This document shows positions 34,793 to 44,068 of a stretch of 64,000 nucleotides of DNA, piece after piece. Source of the stretch: Xenorhabdus poinarii G6 (GTDB lineage Bacteria; Pseudomonadota; Gammaproteobacteria; Enterobacterales; Enterobacteriaceae). The DNA lies in assembly GCF_000968175.1 (NCBI RefSeq), contig NZ_FO704551.1, positions 2,542,001-2,606,000 of the forward strand, in the 5' to 3' direction. The notes under the pieces were generated by a model. It saw only the letters and a list, made by a program, of their open reading frames with translations. It did no database searches and was not told where the DNA came from. Each line of letters opens with the position of its first letter. Position 1 is the first letter of the stretch. Both the position numbers and the translations under genes were made by a program.

Positions 34793-35180
34793 ACCACCTA
34801 CTAAAGTAGGTGGGTTAGTGATTAACGGACTGAAAGTCCGGATACGCATCGGCTAAACGGTACGTCAATTGTCCATCCTGAAGTTATCATCCGGATTGAG
34901 TTCAAAATGATGCGCCAGATAAGCCTTTACCATCTCCTCCGTTAACTGACACGCCGTGGCACAAAAATAGCCTCTGCCCCAAAAATGTTATCCCCAGTAG
35001 CGTTTTTTCAGATGCGAAAACTCTTCATTGTGCCTATATTTTGTTACCCACACAAAATGATACTCAATCTAAAATACCGTGTGGCTGCCATATCTGTAAT
35101 CCATATTGCACCTCTCGTGCAACACAGTATCGCAGCTAAAGCTGACCGACTAAAGTCAGTGGTTTTAACCTTTCATATGG
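34793..35180 (-). mobile_element. IS200/IS605-type remnant
   Basis: Both ends carry the subterminal hairpins of these elements: CCACCTACT-AAA-GTAGGTGG near 34793 and GACCGACT-AAA-GTCAGTGG near 35140-35165. The transposase inside is internally deleted. Confidence 0.7.
34865..35104 (-). pseudogene. tnpA: IS200-type TnpA (Y1 transposase), internally deleted
   Basis: It starts MDYRYGSHTVF, has a stop, then IEYHFVWVTKYRHN. It jumps straight to LKKRYWG, a stop, HFWGRGYFCAT and the C-terminal helix EEMVKAYLAHHFELNPDDN. The middle with the HUH histidines and the region before the catalytic Tyr is missing. Two in-frame stops add to the damage. Not functional. Confidence 0.72.
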
Positions 35181-35200
35181 GAAATAAAAAGTAGGCGTGA

Positions 35201-35640
35201 CTTTTTATCAGCAAGATAAATGACCAACGTTCTAACATCAATAAAAAACATGAGCTAATGGGTGTGATTTTCTTAGCCTTTTCTGCTGTGTTATCTGGGG
35301 CTTCTGGCTGGAAATCGATTCAAGAATTTGGTAAGTTACAAATCGAATGGCTTAAACAACACACCTCCTTTACTCATGGTATTCCTCACCGTCATACGAT
35401 TGCACGTATTCTCAAAGCCATTGTGGCTGAATCCTTACTGGAAGCCTTACTCAATTGGGTCAATGAACGTCGCTCACAAGAAGGCAAACCTATCATCGCC
35501 ATGGATGGAAAAATACTTCGGGGCGCTGACCAAAATGAGGCGAAAACCGCCGCACATTTGGTTACATCTTATAGTGCACCAAAAGACAACATTGAATCCC
35601 AACAGAAGTTTCAGCAAGTGACAAAGCGTTTTTTGGCTTC
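35201..35640 (+). pseudogene. ISAs1-family transposase fragment
   Basis: Open frame without start: NDQRSNINKKHELMGVIFLA, then FSAVLSGASGWKSIQEFG and the first catalytic region PIIAMDGKILRGADQNEAKT. These are typical of ISAs1/H-repeat transposases. After HLVTSYSAPKDN the family sequence is lost. The N-terminus ends at the IS200 remnant boundary. The remaining bases to 35788 read open by chance. Confidence 0.72.
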
Positions 35641-35980
35641 GAGAACCAAAAACGTGGGCAATAATCCGCTTCAACCGAGGTTCCCATGCGTACCACAGTC
35701 AACGTTAGCGCTGATTGAATACTTGACCCTGATACAGAGCGTTCCCCGGTTATTTCGAACCGGGAAATGTTTCTCTTCCGCACCATAGATGAACTCGAAC
35801 ACACTTCCACTCATAGTGACTAAAACTCAAAAGACATTTATAAAATCTGGTTTTGACTCTATATTAGCAAACAACTCTTACCTCTTAATTTTTTAATAAC
35901 CCGACCAACTGGAACTGACATAATGAAATACAGCTCAACACACACTAGGCGGATTTTTTCATTAGTACTTTTTAGCATCA
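35641..35980. other. No recognisable gene
   Basis: AT-rich debris between the ISAs1 fragment and the lysR gene. Nothing supportable was found. Confidence 0.4.
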
Positions 35981-36892
35981 TTACTGTTGAACATTTTTGT
36001 TCATCGACATAACCCATGTTATGAAGGCTCTAAGTGGCACTGGGATATGTTTACGGCTTGGGTAGTAAATACAAAAATTATCAGCAGGATAAGTATAATC
36101 AGGTAACAAGCGGACAAGTCTGCGCTCTTTAATTTGTTCCACGACAAGATTTTCATAAACAAATGCAATACCTAACCCAGATTCTGCAGCCTGAATCATA
36201 GCTGTATCTGAATCAACAACAAGATCTCCCTTAACAGAAACTTCATGTGTATAACCCTGCGCATTAATAAATTCCCAACGATATCTTTCCCCACTAGGAA
36301 AACAACGGTTAATACACCTGAAATTAACAAGATCCTTTGGTGAAGAAGGTTCGCCAGATTCCTTAACAAAGTCTGGACTTGCAACAGGAATAAGGGACAG
36401 TTTATTCCCAAAGGGAATCGCAATCATATCTTTATGAACATCTTGTGTATAGCGTATACCTGCATCAAACCCTGACTCTATAATATTTACTTTCCTGTCT
36501 GTTGTGAATATTTCCAGAGTAATATCTGGATATTCTCTTTTGAATTTAACGAAATAGTCCTGAAAGAAAAGATCAAGCACTATCCGTGGTAAATTCACTC
36601 TCACAACCCCTTCCGGTTTTACCCTATGATAATTAAGACCGTCAATGATACGCCTGTAGTCATTTAAAACGGGTGTAACGTTATTTAGAAATTCCTCACC
36701 AACTGTAGTCAAAGAAAGACTCCGGGTTGTACGATTCAAGAGCCTTATTCCTAACGTCTCTTCAAGGTTATTTATTACACAGGTCAAAGATGGCGGGGAA
36801 AGATTCAATTCTTTTGCTGCCTTACGAAAACTACCGTATTTCACAATAAGAATTAATATTTCTACATGTTGAAAATCAGGAATATTTTTCAT
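35981..36892 (-). CDS. LysR-family transcriptional regulator
   Basis: A 303-aa LTTR. The N-terminal wHTH covers residues 7-65 (ILILIVKYGSFRKAAKELNL, SPPSLTCVINNLEETLGIRL then LNRTTRSLSLTTVGEEF). The effector-binding domain follows (GVVRVNLPRIVLDLFFQDYF ... YPDITLEIFTTDRKVNIIES), as in the PecT/AaeR-like group. It is divergent from an aldo-keto reductase gene with a 100-bp gap that probably holds a shared control region. Intact. Confidence 0.9.
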   Translation of the reverse strand: MKNIPDFQHVEILILIVKYGSFRKAAKELNLSPPSLTCVINNLEETLGIRLLNRTTRSLSLTTVGEEFLNNVTPVLNDYRRIIDGLNYHRVKPEGVVRVNLPRIVLDLFFQDYFVKFKREYPDITLEIFTTDRKVNIIESGFDAGIRYTQDVHKDMIAIPFGNKLSLIPVASPDFVKESGEPSSPKDLVNFRCINRCFPSGERYRWEFINAQGYTHEVSVKGDLVVDSDTAMIQAAESGLGIAFVYENLVVEQIKERRLVRLLPDYTYPADNFCIYYPSRKHIPVPLRAFITWVMSMNKNVQQ

Positions 36893-36992
36893 TATTAATT
36901 TATATTAAACACTGTATTACCCATATATTAATTGTTATGAATGTAAAATGGAAGTATATCTATAATAACATTATGCCAATGAGGAAAATAAG

Positions 36993-37991
36993 GTGAAAAC
37001 ACGTTATCTCGGAAAGGATAAATTCCAGGTTTCAGCATTAGGCCTTGGTTGTATGGGTATGAGTTTTGCCTACGGTGGTGCCGAAGAATCGCAGGCTATT
37101 AACACCATTCACACTGCAGTTGATTTGGGAGTAACCTTCCTTGACACCGCTGAAGTTTACGGTCCCTTTGATAATGAAGTCCTGGTTGGAAAGGCTATCA
37201 AAGGTATTCGCGATAAGGTACAGATTGCGACTAAATTTGGTTTCCGTATCCTCCCTACCGGTCAGGGCCTTGAGCGTATGGCTGGCGTTGACAGTCGTCC
37301 GGAACATATCCGTGAAGTCGTAGAAGGTTCACTCAAACGCCTCAACATCGATACCATTGATTTACTATATCAACACCGCGTAGATCCAACCGTTCCCATT
37401 GAAGATGTTGTGGGAACGATGGCCGAATTGCTCAAGGAGGGGAAAATTCGTCACATCGGGCTTTCAGAGGTATCTCCCGATACTTTACGCCGAGCCTGCA
37501 AAGTTCATCCGATTACTGCTGTTCAGACTGAATACTCTCTTTGGACTCGCGAACCGGAAGAAGGCATTCTCAAAGCCTGCCGTGAGTTGGGTGTTGGATT
37601 TGTACCATATAGTCCACTGGGGCGTGGATTTTTGACAGGAAAGATCACGGACCAGTCCGGCTTCGCAGATGATGATTTTCGTCGTAATCTCCCTCGCTTC
37701 CAGAAAGAAGCGATGCAGCAAAATCAACAACTGCTTAGCCAGTTGCAGGATGTTGCTGGTAAAAACCGGTGTACATTGGCACAACTTGCACTCGCATGGG
37801 TGATGAGCAAAGGGGATGATATTGTGCCCATTCCGGGGGCAAGGAAAATTGGGCATTTGCAGGATAATACCGGTGCGGTCAGTCTGAACATTTCCGATGA
37901 TGATATTAAAATCATTGACAATATCTTCACTCCGAATAATGTTCACGGATTAAGGTATAACCAGAGTGATTTTAATTTAATCAACAAATAA
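36993..37991 (+). CDS. Aldo-keto reductase (AKR13-like)
   Basis: A 332-aa NADPH-dependent TIM-barrel oxidoreductase. It starts with GTG after GAGG. Motifs: VSALGLGCMGMSFAYGG, FLDTAEVYGPFDNEVLVGKA with the catalytic Asp and Tyr, VQIATKFGFR with Lys, DLLYQHRVDPTVPIEDVV with His (LLYQHR), and a coenzyme-binding IVPIPGARKIGHLQDN. All tetrad residues are present. It lies in an apparent operon with the MFS transporter 50 nt downstream and is likely controlled by the divergent LysR. The substrate is unknown, probably a reactive aldehyde. Confidence 0.92.
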   Translation: MKTRYLGKDKFQVSALGLGCMGMSFAYGGAEESQAINTIHTAVDLGVTFLDTAEVYGPFDNEVLVGKAIKGIRDKVQIATKFGFRILPTGQGLERMAGVDSRPEHIREVVEGSLKRLNIDTIDLLYQHRVDPTVPIEDVVGTMAELLKEGKIRHIGLSEVSPDTLRRACKVHPITAVQTEYSLWTREPEEGILKACRELGVGFVPYSPLGRGFLTGKITDQSGFADDDFRRNLPRFQKEAMQQNQQLLSQLQDVAGKNRCTLAQLALAWVMSKGDDIVPIPGARKIGHLQDNTGAVSLNISDDDIKIIDNIFTPNNVHGLRYNQSDFNLINK

Positions 37992-38040
37992 CATCCCGAA
38001 ATAAATCCTCCCGCCTTTCTGGTTGGAGATGAGGCTTCTT

Positions 38041-39204
38041 ATGAATATAGCTGTTTCCCGTGCATCAGGTATGCCTGCTGCTGTATATGCTCTGTCTGTT
38101 GGTTCATTTGGCATTGGTACTACAGAATTTGTGATTATGGGCTTACTTATTAATGTAGCCCACGACTTTAATATATCAATAACTTTGGCGGCGTATTCAA
38201 TTACCTCTTATGCTTTCGGCGTGGTAATAGGCGCTCCTTTACTTACTCCACTACTCAGTCGATATCAGAAAAAGCCCGCACTTATTTTTTTGATGTGTAT
38301 ATTCACTATAGGAAATCTGTGGTGTGGTATATCCGGAAGCATTACCACTCTGATTATAGCCAGAGTCATCACTGCTTTTGCTCATGCTTCCTTTTTTGGA
38401 ATTAGCTCAGTTTTTGCATCTGAACTTGCACCACCAGATAAACGAGCCTCTGCAGTATCAGCATTATTCCTCGGTGCAACACTAGCTAACATAATGGGAG
38501 TTCCCCTTGGAGCATGGGTAGGACAGTTATTTGGTTGGCGGTACACATTCTTTATGGTAACTTTTATAGGTATATTATCTGCACTATCAGTAATACTATT
38601 TGTTCCTAATCGCAAAGCAAAAAATGAAAACACCGCCAGAATTTTTGATGAATTGAAAGTAATAACGCATCCAAAAGTTTCGAGAAGTTTATTCATTACA
38701 GCATTTGGTTTCTCTGGTGTATTCACAGCCTTTACTTATATTGCACCAATGCTTAAAGATGTTACAGGGATAAATGAAAAATTAATCCCATCTGTTCTGG
38801 TTTTATTTGGTGTAGGTATGGTGGCAGGCAATCACATCGGTGGAAAACTGACCGATAAAGGGACACGTAAAGCCCTTATTATCACATTGTCCTTGCTCAT
38901 TACCGTGTTATGCCTGTTTCCGATTGCCATATTGACCACACCAACTGCCTGCATCGCCATTTTTTTGCTGGGGATGGCTATGTTTTCAACGATCCCACCG
39001 TTACAGGTTCAGGCTCTTGATAGCAGTGAAATATCAAAAAGTATGGTGTCCTCCTGCAATATTGCTGCATTCAATCTTGGCAATGCTGCCGGAGCCTGGT
39101 TCGGCGGATTACTAATCACTTACGGCGTGTCACTTTCTCACATTCCGTTAGCGGGTGCGTTGTTGACCACCACCGGATTGATAATTGCTTGTATAACTTT
39201 GTAA
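38041..39204 (+). CDS. MFS transporter (DHA1 family, YdhP/AraJ-like)
   Basis: About 387 aa with twelve hydrophobic segments. It begins MNIAVSRASGMPAAVYALSV; TM1 carries the DHA1-like SFGIGTTEFVIMGLL. Motif A loop: PLLTPLLSRYQKKPALI. TM5 region: LGATLANIMGVPLGAWVG. The ATG at 38041 has GAGG 6-7 nt upstream; a TTG at 38023 lacks support. It follows the aldo-keto reductase and precedes a second reductase remnant, so it probably exports a toxic or metabolic compound within the same operon. Confidence 0.88.
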   Translation: MNIAVSRASGMPAAVYALSVGSFGIGTTEFVIMGLLINVAHDFNISITLAAYSITSYAFGVVIGAPLLTPLLSRYQKKPALIFLMCIFTIGNLWCGISGSITTLIIARVITAFAHASFFGISSVFASELAPPDKRASAVSALFLGATLANIMGVPLGAWVGQLFGWRYTFFMVTFIGILSALSVILFVPNRKAKNENTARIFDELKVITHPKVSRSLFITAFGFSGVFTAFTYIAPMLKDVTGINEKLIPSVLVLFGVGMVAGNHIGGKLTDKGTRKALIITLSLLITVLCLFPIAILTTPTACIAIFLLGMAMFSTIPPLQVQALDSSEISKSMVSSCNIAAFNLGNAAGAWFGGLLITYGVSLSHIPLAGALLTTTGLIIACITL

Positions 39205-39228
39205 TTCATTAAAGGTAAGAGAGTTAAT

Positions 39229-39442
39229 ATGAAGTATCGTTATTTAGGTTCAACAGGACTATCTGTATCAGAGTTGTGCTTTGGTGCTATGACTTTTGGT
39301 GAGAAAGGCGCTTTCCTGGGATCTCAGCAAGGAAGAAATCGATATTCTAAACAAAGTGAGTGATAAAGAAAAACCTTATCCTTACTGGCATATCTGCAAT
39401 GTTGCCGGTGACAGCCGTATTGAGGGTGATGTTTATCCGTAA
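39229..39442 (+). pseudogene. Aldo-keto reductase, internally deleted
   Basis: The N-terminal 24 residues of a reductase ([25 protein letters not shown]) are joined to its C-terminal tail ([20 protein letters not shown] ... EGDVYP) in another frame. The whole barrel, about 250 residues, is missing. The start has a ribosome-binding site and lies 24 nt past the MFS gene, so it was the third gene of that operon. Confidence 0.7.
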
Positions 39443-39465
39443 TGGATAATTGAATTGTAAATACT

Positions 39466-39489
39466 CTTATGCCCCATGCGGGGCATAAG
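39466..39489 (+). terminator. Strong hairpin ending the reductase-MFS operon
   Basis: Ten-bp stem CTTATGCCCC-ATGC-GGGGCATAAG. The following GTTGATTC has few U, but the stem is strong. Confidence 0.6.
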
Positions 39490-39716
39490 TTGATTCAGTG
39501 TATACTTATTATAAAAATAATAAATTCCTTCATATAAACAATAAATATATACCTTCATGCTATAAATTTCATATTAGCCTCTCTCAACCGGAAATGGAGG
39601 GTATTTTAGTGTGTTTTTCGAAGATTATTATTTCTTAAATATCAACTTTAATTGGGTTTTTATCGAGTGATATTTAATCGCAAAAGCAATTCATCACACT
39701 CTTTTAGCAAACAAAA

Positions 39717-39840
39717 GGGTTAAGGAGCCTGAAGCTCAACCATACGGAAACGCACGAAAAGTATATTTTTTAAACAGGACCACAAAGCTGTCGCCACGGG
39801 TGACACTGTTATAAAGGTCATTCATCCGTTTCATCGGCTT
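39717..39840 (+). repeat. IS6-family end remnant
   Basis: GGGTTAAGGAGCCTGAAGCT, then CCATACGGAAACGCACG and TCGCCACGGGTGACACTGTT match, with scattered differences, the end of the IS6-family remnant whose outer edge is at 54936 on the other strand. Only the terminus remains. Confidence 0.65.
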
Positions 39841-40050
39841 GCTTCAGCGGTCTGAGCGCCTTTTTGTTAACTGTTCTGCCAAAGTGAATGTAATGTGTAG
39901 TGGCCAAGCATATTGATATGCGAGTGGCGCAGAGGTGACAGGCTAGATTCATTCTCTTCATCATTCTGACACTTTTGTATCAATCATCCTGACGGCAAGT
40001 TAGGGTATGATTCAACTTGACTTACAAGTCTGAGAGTTGTGGCAAGATTT
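39841..40050. other. No recognisable gene
   Basis: Probably further decayed IS sequence next to the IS6 end. No start signals or protein motifs were found. Confidence 0.35.
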
Positions 40051-40386
40051 TCATTTTTGACGTGCGATTCTGGCCTCGCCCCAATGTGCTAACATCGCTA
40101 TCACTGGACGTAAGGTCAAGCCTTCTTCAGTTAGGCGGTACTCAACACGTGGTGGTACTTCTGCATAAACAGTTCGGGAAACAAGTCCAGATTCTTCAAG
40201 ATCTCGCAGTTGCTTGGTAAGCAAGCGCTGGCTAATACCAGGAAGACGACGATGTAGTTCGTTGAAGCGCAAGTAATCGTTTTCCAGTAAATGATGCAAC
40301 ACAACACCTTTCCAACGGCCACCAATTAAATCAAGAGCGACTTCTACCGGACAACCAGGAATATCACGATAATGTTTATTTTTCAC
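40051..40386 (-). CDS. HxlR-family regulator
   Basis: A 111-aa winged-helix regulator of the HxlR/YodB type: CPVEVALDLIGGRWKGVVLH, FNELHRRLPGISQRLLTKQL as recognition helix, and the wing in SRTVYAEVPPRVEYRLTEEG. The Cys at position 12 is at the place used for redox or electrophile sensing in several members. It is divergent from the quinone-oxidoreductase-like gene, with an inverted repeat between them, so it probably controls that gene. Confidence 0.92.
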   Translation of the reverse strand: MKNKHYRDIPGCPVEVALDLIGGRWKGVVLHHLLENDYLRFNELHRRLPGISQRLLTKQLRDLEESGLVSRTVYAEVPPRVEYRLTEEGLTLRPVIAMLAHWGEARIARQK

Positions 40387-40411
40387 ATCAATAGTTCCCT
40401 TTAAGTAACTT

Positions 40412-40432
40412 AGTACGTTTTATTTCCGTACT
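40412..40432 (+). promoter_or_regulatory. Inverted repeat between hxlR-like and oxidoreductase genes
   Basis: AGTACG-N9-CGTACT, perfect 6-bp arms, 26 bp before the regulator start and 61 bp before the oxidoreductase start. It is a likely HxlR operator. Confidence 0.5.
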
Positions 40433-40492
40433 TGTTTATTTGCGTCATTATCCTGATTATATAATTCATCCAATAATCATGGAATTCATTCT

Positions 40493-41515
40493 ATGCAATC
40501 GATTATCTACCGCCATTCCTCATCACTGACCCACTCAGATGTTTTTTGTTCAGTCGAAACCGCGACACCAATCCCAGGACCTAATGATTTGCTCGTTTCA
40601 GTTCAGGCCGTTTCCGTCAATCCCGTGGATACGAAAATTCGCTCTGGAGATGTTATTGTCCCTGACGCTGTTACGGCACTAGGCTGGGATGCTGCGGGTA
40701 TTATTAAAGCAGTAGGAGACAACGTGACCCTGTTTAAACCAGGGGATCATGTTTTTTATGCGGGCTCTTTCATGCGACAAGGTGCTAACTCCGAACTGCA
40801 CTTAGTGGATGAACGGTTGGTTGGGCCGAAACCCAAGTCATTATCATTTGCACAGGCTGCAGCACTGCCACTGACAGCGCTGACTGCATGGGAATTATTA
40901 TTTGACCGTTTCGGTATTGTTTCCGGAGAAAAAACAAACAAGGAAACATTGCTGATTGTGGGTGGGGCTGGGGGTGTCGGCTCGATGCTGATTCAGATCG
41001 CGCGGAATTTGACTAATATGACAGTAATTGCTACAGCATCACGGGCGGAAAGCTACGAGTGGTGTTTAAGACTTGGCGCACATCATGTCATCAATCATTC
41101 ACAACCACTCGCAAAGGAAGTTGCAGCACTCAATATCGGCCCGATAACGCACATAGCCGCACTGACCCACACGAATAGACATTTCTCTGCTTTGGCTGAA
41201 GTCATTGCACCACAAGGAAAAATTGCGATCATTGATGACCACGAATTTCTTGATGCCGTACCTCTTAAGGCCAAAAGTGTATCACTCCACTGGGAAATGG
41301 TTTTCACACGACCGCTTTACCAGACAGAAGATATGATTGCACACCATCAGATTCTTACTGAAATCGCTGTTCTTGTTGATGCAGGTGTATTGCACTCAAC
41401 GTTGACCAAAGAGCTACACCCCTTTGATGTGCAAAACTTAAAGCTTGCCCATGCTCTTGTCGAGCAAGGAAACATGCTTGGGAAGGTGGTTATTAGTAGA
41501 ACTCAGCCACAATAA
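40493..41515 (+). CDS. Zinc-type alcohol dehydrogenase-like / quinone oxidoreductase (MDR)
   Basis: A 340-aa medium-chain reductase of the TIGR02817 type. GroES-like N-terminal domain (VSVNPVDTKIRSGDV, LGWDAAGIIKAVGDNVTLFK). Rossmann domain with LLIVGGAGGVGSMLIQIARN for NADPH. C-terminal VEQGNMLGKVVI is typical. Zinc-binding cysteines of true alcohol dehydrogenases are absent, so this is an enone or quinone reductase type. Paired with a divergent HxlR regulator, it probably detoxifies electrophiles. Confidence 0.92.
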   Translation: MQSIIYRHSSSLTHSDVFCSVETATPIPGPNDLLVSVQAVSVNPVDTKIRSGDVIVPDAVTALGWDAAGIIKAVGDNVTLFKPGDHVFYAGSFMRQGANSELHLVDERLVGPKPKSLSFAQAAALPLTALTAWELLFDRFGIVSGEKTNKETLLIVGGAGGVGSMLIQIARNLTNMTVIATASRAESYEWCLRLGAHHVINHSQPLAKEVAALNIGPITHIAALTHTNRHFSALAEVIAPQGKIAIIDDHEFLDAVPLKAKSVSLHWEMVFTRPLYQTEDMIAHHQILTEIAVLVDAGVLHSTLTKELHPFDVQNLKLAHALVEQGNMLGKVVISRTQPQ

Positions 41516-41637
41516 AAAGACACCGCTATCTACTGTCAGTACAAAAAATGAGGTGATCACCTGAGCGGTCACCTTTGAGGGCATTCCACAAAACCGTAAA
41601 CAAGGTCAAAATCCAGCATATTGGCTGGTTAATCGGA

Positions 41638-42407
41638 TTATTTTTTTAGGTTAAAAATCCAAATCAATCTCATATAGTTTTCGTGTCGAACACTTTTGAT
41701 TTTTACGATTGCAACAGCCTTTCCCATTTCTTCATCGCCATCTTCAGGGAAATTCAGCTGTACTGCGGGATAATGACCAAAAAGAACGCCACCGGATAAG
41801 GCGTTTATCATAAATGGCCACTGGCGGGCATCAGCAAAACGTCCTAATGAATTACTGCGATGAACACCAGTAGCAAACGGGCCCAGTTCTGGTGCCAGTA
41901 ATACGAGGCTATCGATCTTATGAGCAGGTTTATGCTGAGTAAAATAATTTATCAGCATTCCAGCCCCACTAGAATGCCCCAATAGATGAAGACGAATAGC
42001 TGGAAAATGTGTTTTTAACTCAGTGATAATCCGATCGACATCGCACCAGACAATAGCTGGCCGGGAAACAGTGCCTTTATCTCCAATTGAATTCCCGTGT
42101 CCACGAATATCAACCAGACACACAGCAAGATTGTTTTCAGTTGTGAGTTGGCGAGCAAGGATATCGTATCCCGCGTCTATATTTACCCCACCACCGTGAT
42201 AGACAATGAACAGTCTTTTGCCGCTTTCTCTGGTTCGTAAAGACGATAACGTAACCCTTCTATATAGGCCGTTTTTACTTTTACTGGAATAGCAAGTGTC
42301 TCGGCAAGCAATGCAGCCTGTTCATTGAATTTTTCAAAATTAATCACTATCAGGATTTCCTGTTCAACTCGATACATCCTGTTGCTGCTTATCAGTATCA
42401 CGGACAA
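41638..42407 (-). pseudogene. Alpha/beta hydrolase, one frameshift
   Basis: The upstream frame gives INFEKFNEQAALLAETLAIP and IEGLRYRLYEPE. After a one-base loss near 42222 the next frame continues SGKRLFIVYHGGGVNIDAGY, with the HGGG oxyanion loop, then CLVDIRGHGNS, the nucleophile elbow LLGHSSGAG and LVLLAPELGPFATG. The C-terminal catalytic His region is present near GDEEMGKAV...VRHENYMR but is not certain. The 5' end overlaps a hemagglutinin fragment and may itself be incomplete. If the frameshift is an artefact this is a serine hydrolase of the lysophospholipase type. Confidence 0.7.
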
Positions 42408-42666
42408 TCAGGCTGCCATCACTCACTGCCGCATGCGTCGTGGAAGACTGCCTGTCACTCTTATTGGTACCGGTCAGCCTATTCGAGATCATATTGGACA
42501 CTAGCTGGCTACCCACTGCACCGTCCGCGCTGGCAATCACCGCCCCATCAAGCAGGGTATACTCCCCCACCCTGACATTATAAACCCGCCTTTGCCGTAG
42601 TTGGCGCAGGCAAGGAAGTTGGGGCCAGGGATCTCACAACGGCGGTGTGCGGGTGTGCTCATGGTT
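42364..42666 (-). pseudogene. Hemagglutinin/CdiA fragment (partial duplicate)
   Basis: The frame includes YGKGGF, VGEYTLLDGAVIASADG, QLVSNMISNRLTGTNKSD and TTHAAVSDGSLIVRDTDKQQ. It repeats, with a deletion and substitutions, the sequence at 46280-46620 in the larger hemagglutinin pseudogene. It stops right after DKQQQ. A short frame starting MSTPAHRRCEIPGPNFLACA precedes it. Confidence 0.65.
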
Positions 42667-42932
42667 AAGTCATCCATTCATGTAATATAGGGTGATTATT
42701 ACATGAATTTATTTATGACGACACTATCTACGTTAATCCAATTTATTTACTTAAGTTAATTTTTATTGTGATATACGTCTTCATTTTGTTAAACACACAT
42801 TGACTAACACCTCATTTTAATTAATTTATTAATATATATTTACATACACTGATTTATAATAACGCTCATTAGGATAAATTTCACCAGTTTTAAATAGGTG
42901 ATTAATTTAAAATAATCATAGGGGAATGATAT
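42667..42932. other. AT-rich intergenic region
   Basis: No gene. Possible promoter for the plus-strand thioesterase/ICL/KAS III block. Nothing specific was recognised. Confidence 0.4.
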
Positions 42933-43169
42933 ATGATAAATAGTGCATGGAAACAAGAGACTGGGGAAATAAAAACTCCTATTTGGGGAATTGTTGGGAA
43001 GGATGACCCACATGTTTCACAAGACGATATAATGGAATGGAAATTATTAACGCACGAATTTAAAGGATGCCAGATTGCTGATGGCGATCATTTTTATTTA
43101 AATAAGAATAGACTTGAAATAATAAAATCAATCAATGGAATGGCAATCAATAATAATGAAGAAAACTAA
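42933..43169 (+). pseudogene. C-terminal fragment of a type II thioesterase
   Basis: Seventy-eight codons: KTPIWGIVGKDDPHVSQDDI, MEWKLLTHEFKGCQIADGDH, then FYLNKNRLEI. The pattern (a late Asp in GKDDPHV and the catalytic His in GDHFYL) is the end of a GrsT-like editing thioesterase. The nucleophile Ser half is missing. A nominal ATG opens the frame, but about 150 residues of the enzyme are absent. It points to a former NRPS or PKS locus. Confidence 0.75.
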
Positions 43170-43204
43170 TTATTGATTATCTAATTTTTCCCTAGTGTAA
43201 TGAT

Positions 43205-44068
43205 ATGTCGAAAAATAAAAAAGAAAATAATGTATTGGATAAAAGAATTCAAAAGGGAGAGGTGTTCAAACAACTGCATACAAAGGGTTCCCCTTTTATC
43301 ATGCCAAACCCTTGGGATCGCGGAACCGCAATATTGATGGAAAATGCAGGATTCAAGGCTCTGGGAACGACCAGTGCTGGTCTGGCCTTTACATTAGGCA
43401 AATTGGATAGATCTATGGCGGTAACACGCCAGGAAGCATTAGACAATGCACAGTTTATTGTTAGTGCAACTGAACTGCCTGTTTCAATCGATCTGGAAGA
43501 TGGGTTTGGCGAGCACCCTGATGATATAAAGAAAACTATTCTTGATGCTGCTGCATGTGGTGCAGTAGGAGGTTCTATCGAGGACTACTCAGGGAATCGG
43601 CAACTCCCGATTTACGACTTATCGACGTCCATTTCACGAGTTGAGGCCGCAGTTGATACGGTAAAACAGTTACCGTTCCCCTTTACACTTACTGCTCGCA
43701 CTGAAAACTATCTTTACGGAGTTCATAATCTGAAAGATACCATCGCTAGACTAAAAGCATATGAGAGAGCCGGAGCTAATGTACTCTACGCTCCAGCCTT
43801 GCCTGACGCAGAGTCTATCCTAGCCGTGTGTCGGGCAGTAAATACTCCTGTGAATGTTTTGTTGGGGGCAGGGAATCGATTGTCCGTTGATGAATTATTC
43901 TCTTTAGGCGTCACTCGTGTAAGTCTAGGGTCGGCACTATCACGCGCTGCATTAGGTGGCTTTGTCAGGGCCTTGCAAGAGCTCCAACAACAGGGTAGCT
44001 GTAATTTCCTTGACCATGCTATTGGCTATTTCGACGTTGGTACATTACTAGCGGAGAAGAAAATTTAA
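43205..44068 (+). CDS. Isocitrate lyase / PEP mutase superfamily enzyme
   Basis: A 287-aa TIM-barrel enzyme. Characteristic segments: FIMPNPWDRGTAILMENAGF, ALGTTSAGLAFTLGKLD, PVSIDLEDGFGEHPDDI (metal-binding Asp/Glu) and GGSIEDYSGNRQLPIYD. Also LTARTENYLYG and NVLLGAGNRLSVDELFSLGV. The isocitrate-lyase KKCGH loop is not seen, so it is a carboxyphosphonoenolpyruvate mutase-like or 2-methylisocitrate lyase-like member of unknown substrate. Its stop overlaps the KAS III start (TAATG). Intact, in a block of decayed biosynthetic genes. Confidence 0.85.
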   Translation: MSKNKKENNVLDKRIQKGEVFKQLHTKGSPFIMPNPWDRGTAILMENAGFKALGTTSAGLAFTLGKLDRSMAVTRQEALDNAQFIVSATELPVSIDLEDGFGEHPDDIKKTILDAAACGAVGGSIEDYSGNRQLPIYDLSTSISRVEAAVDTVKQLPFPFTLTARTENYLYGVHNLKDTIARLKAYERAGANVLYAPALPDAESILAVCRAVNTPVNVLLGAGNRLSVDELFSLGVTRVSLGSALSRAALGGFVRALQELQQQGSCNFLDHAIGYFDVGTLLAEKKI

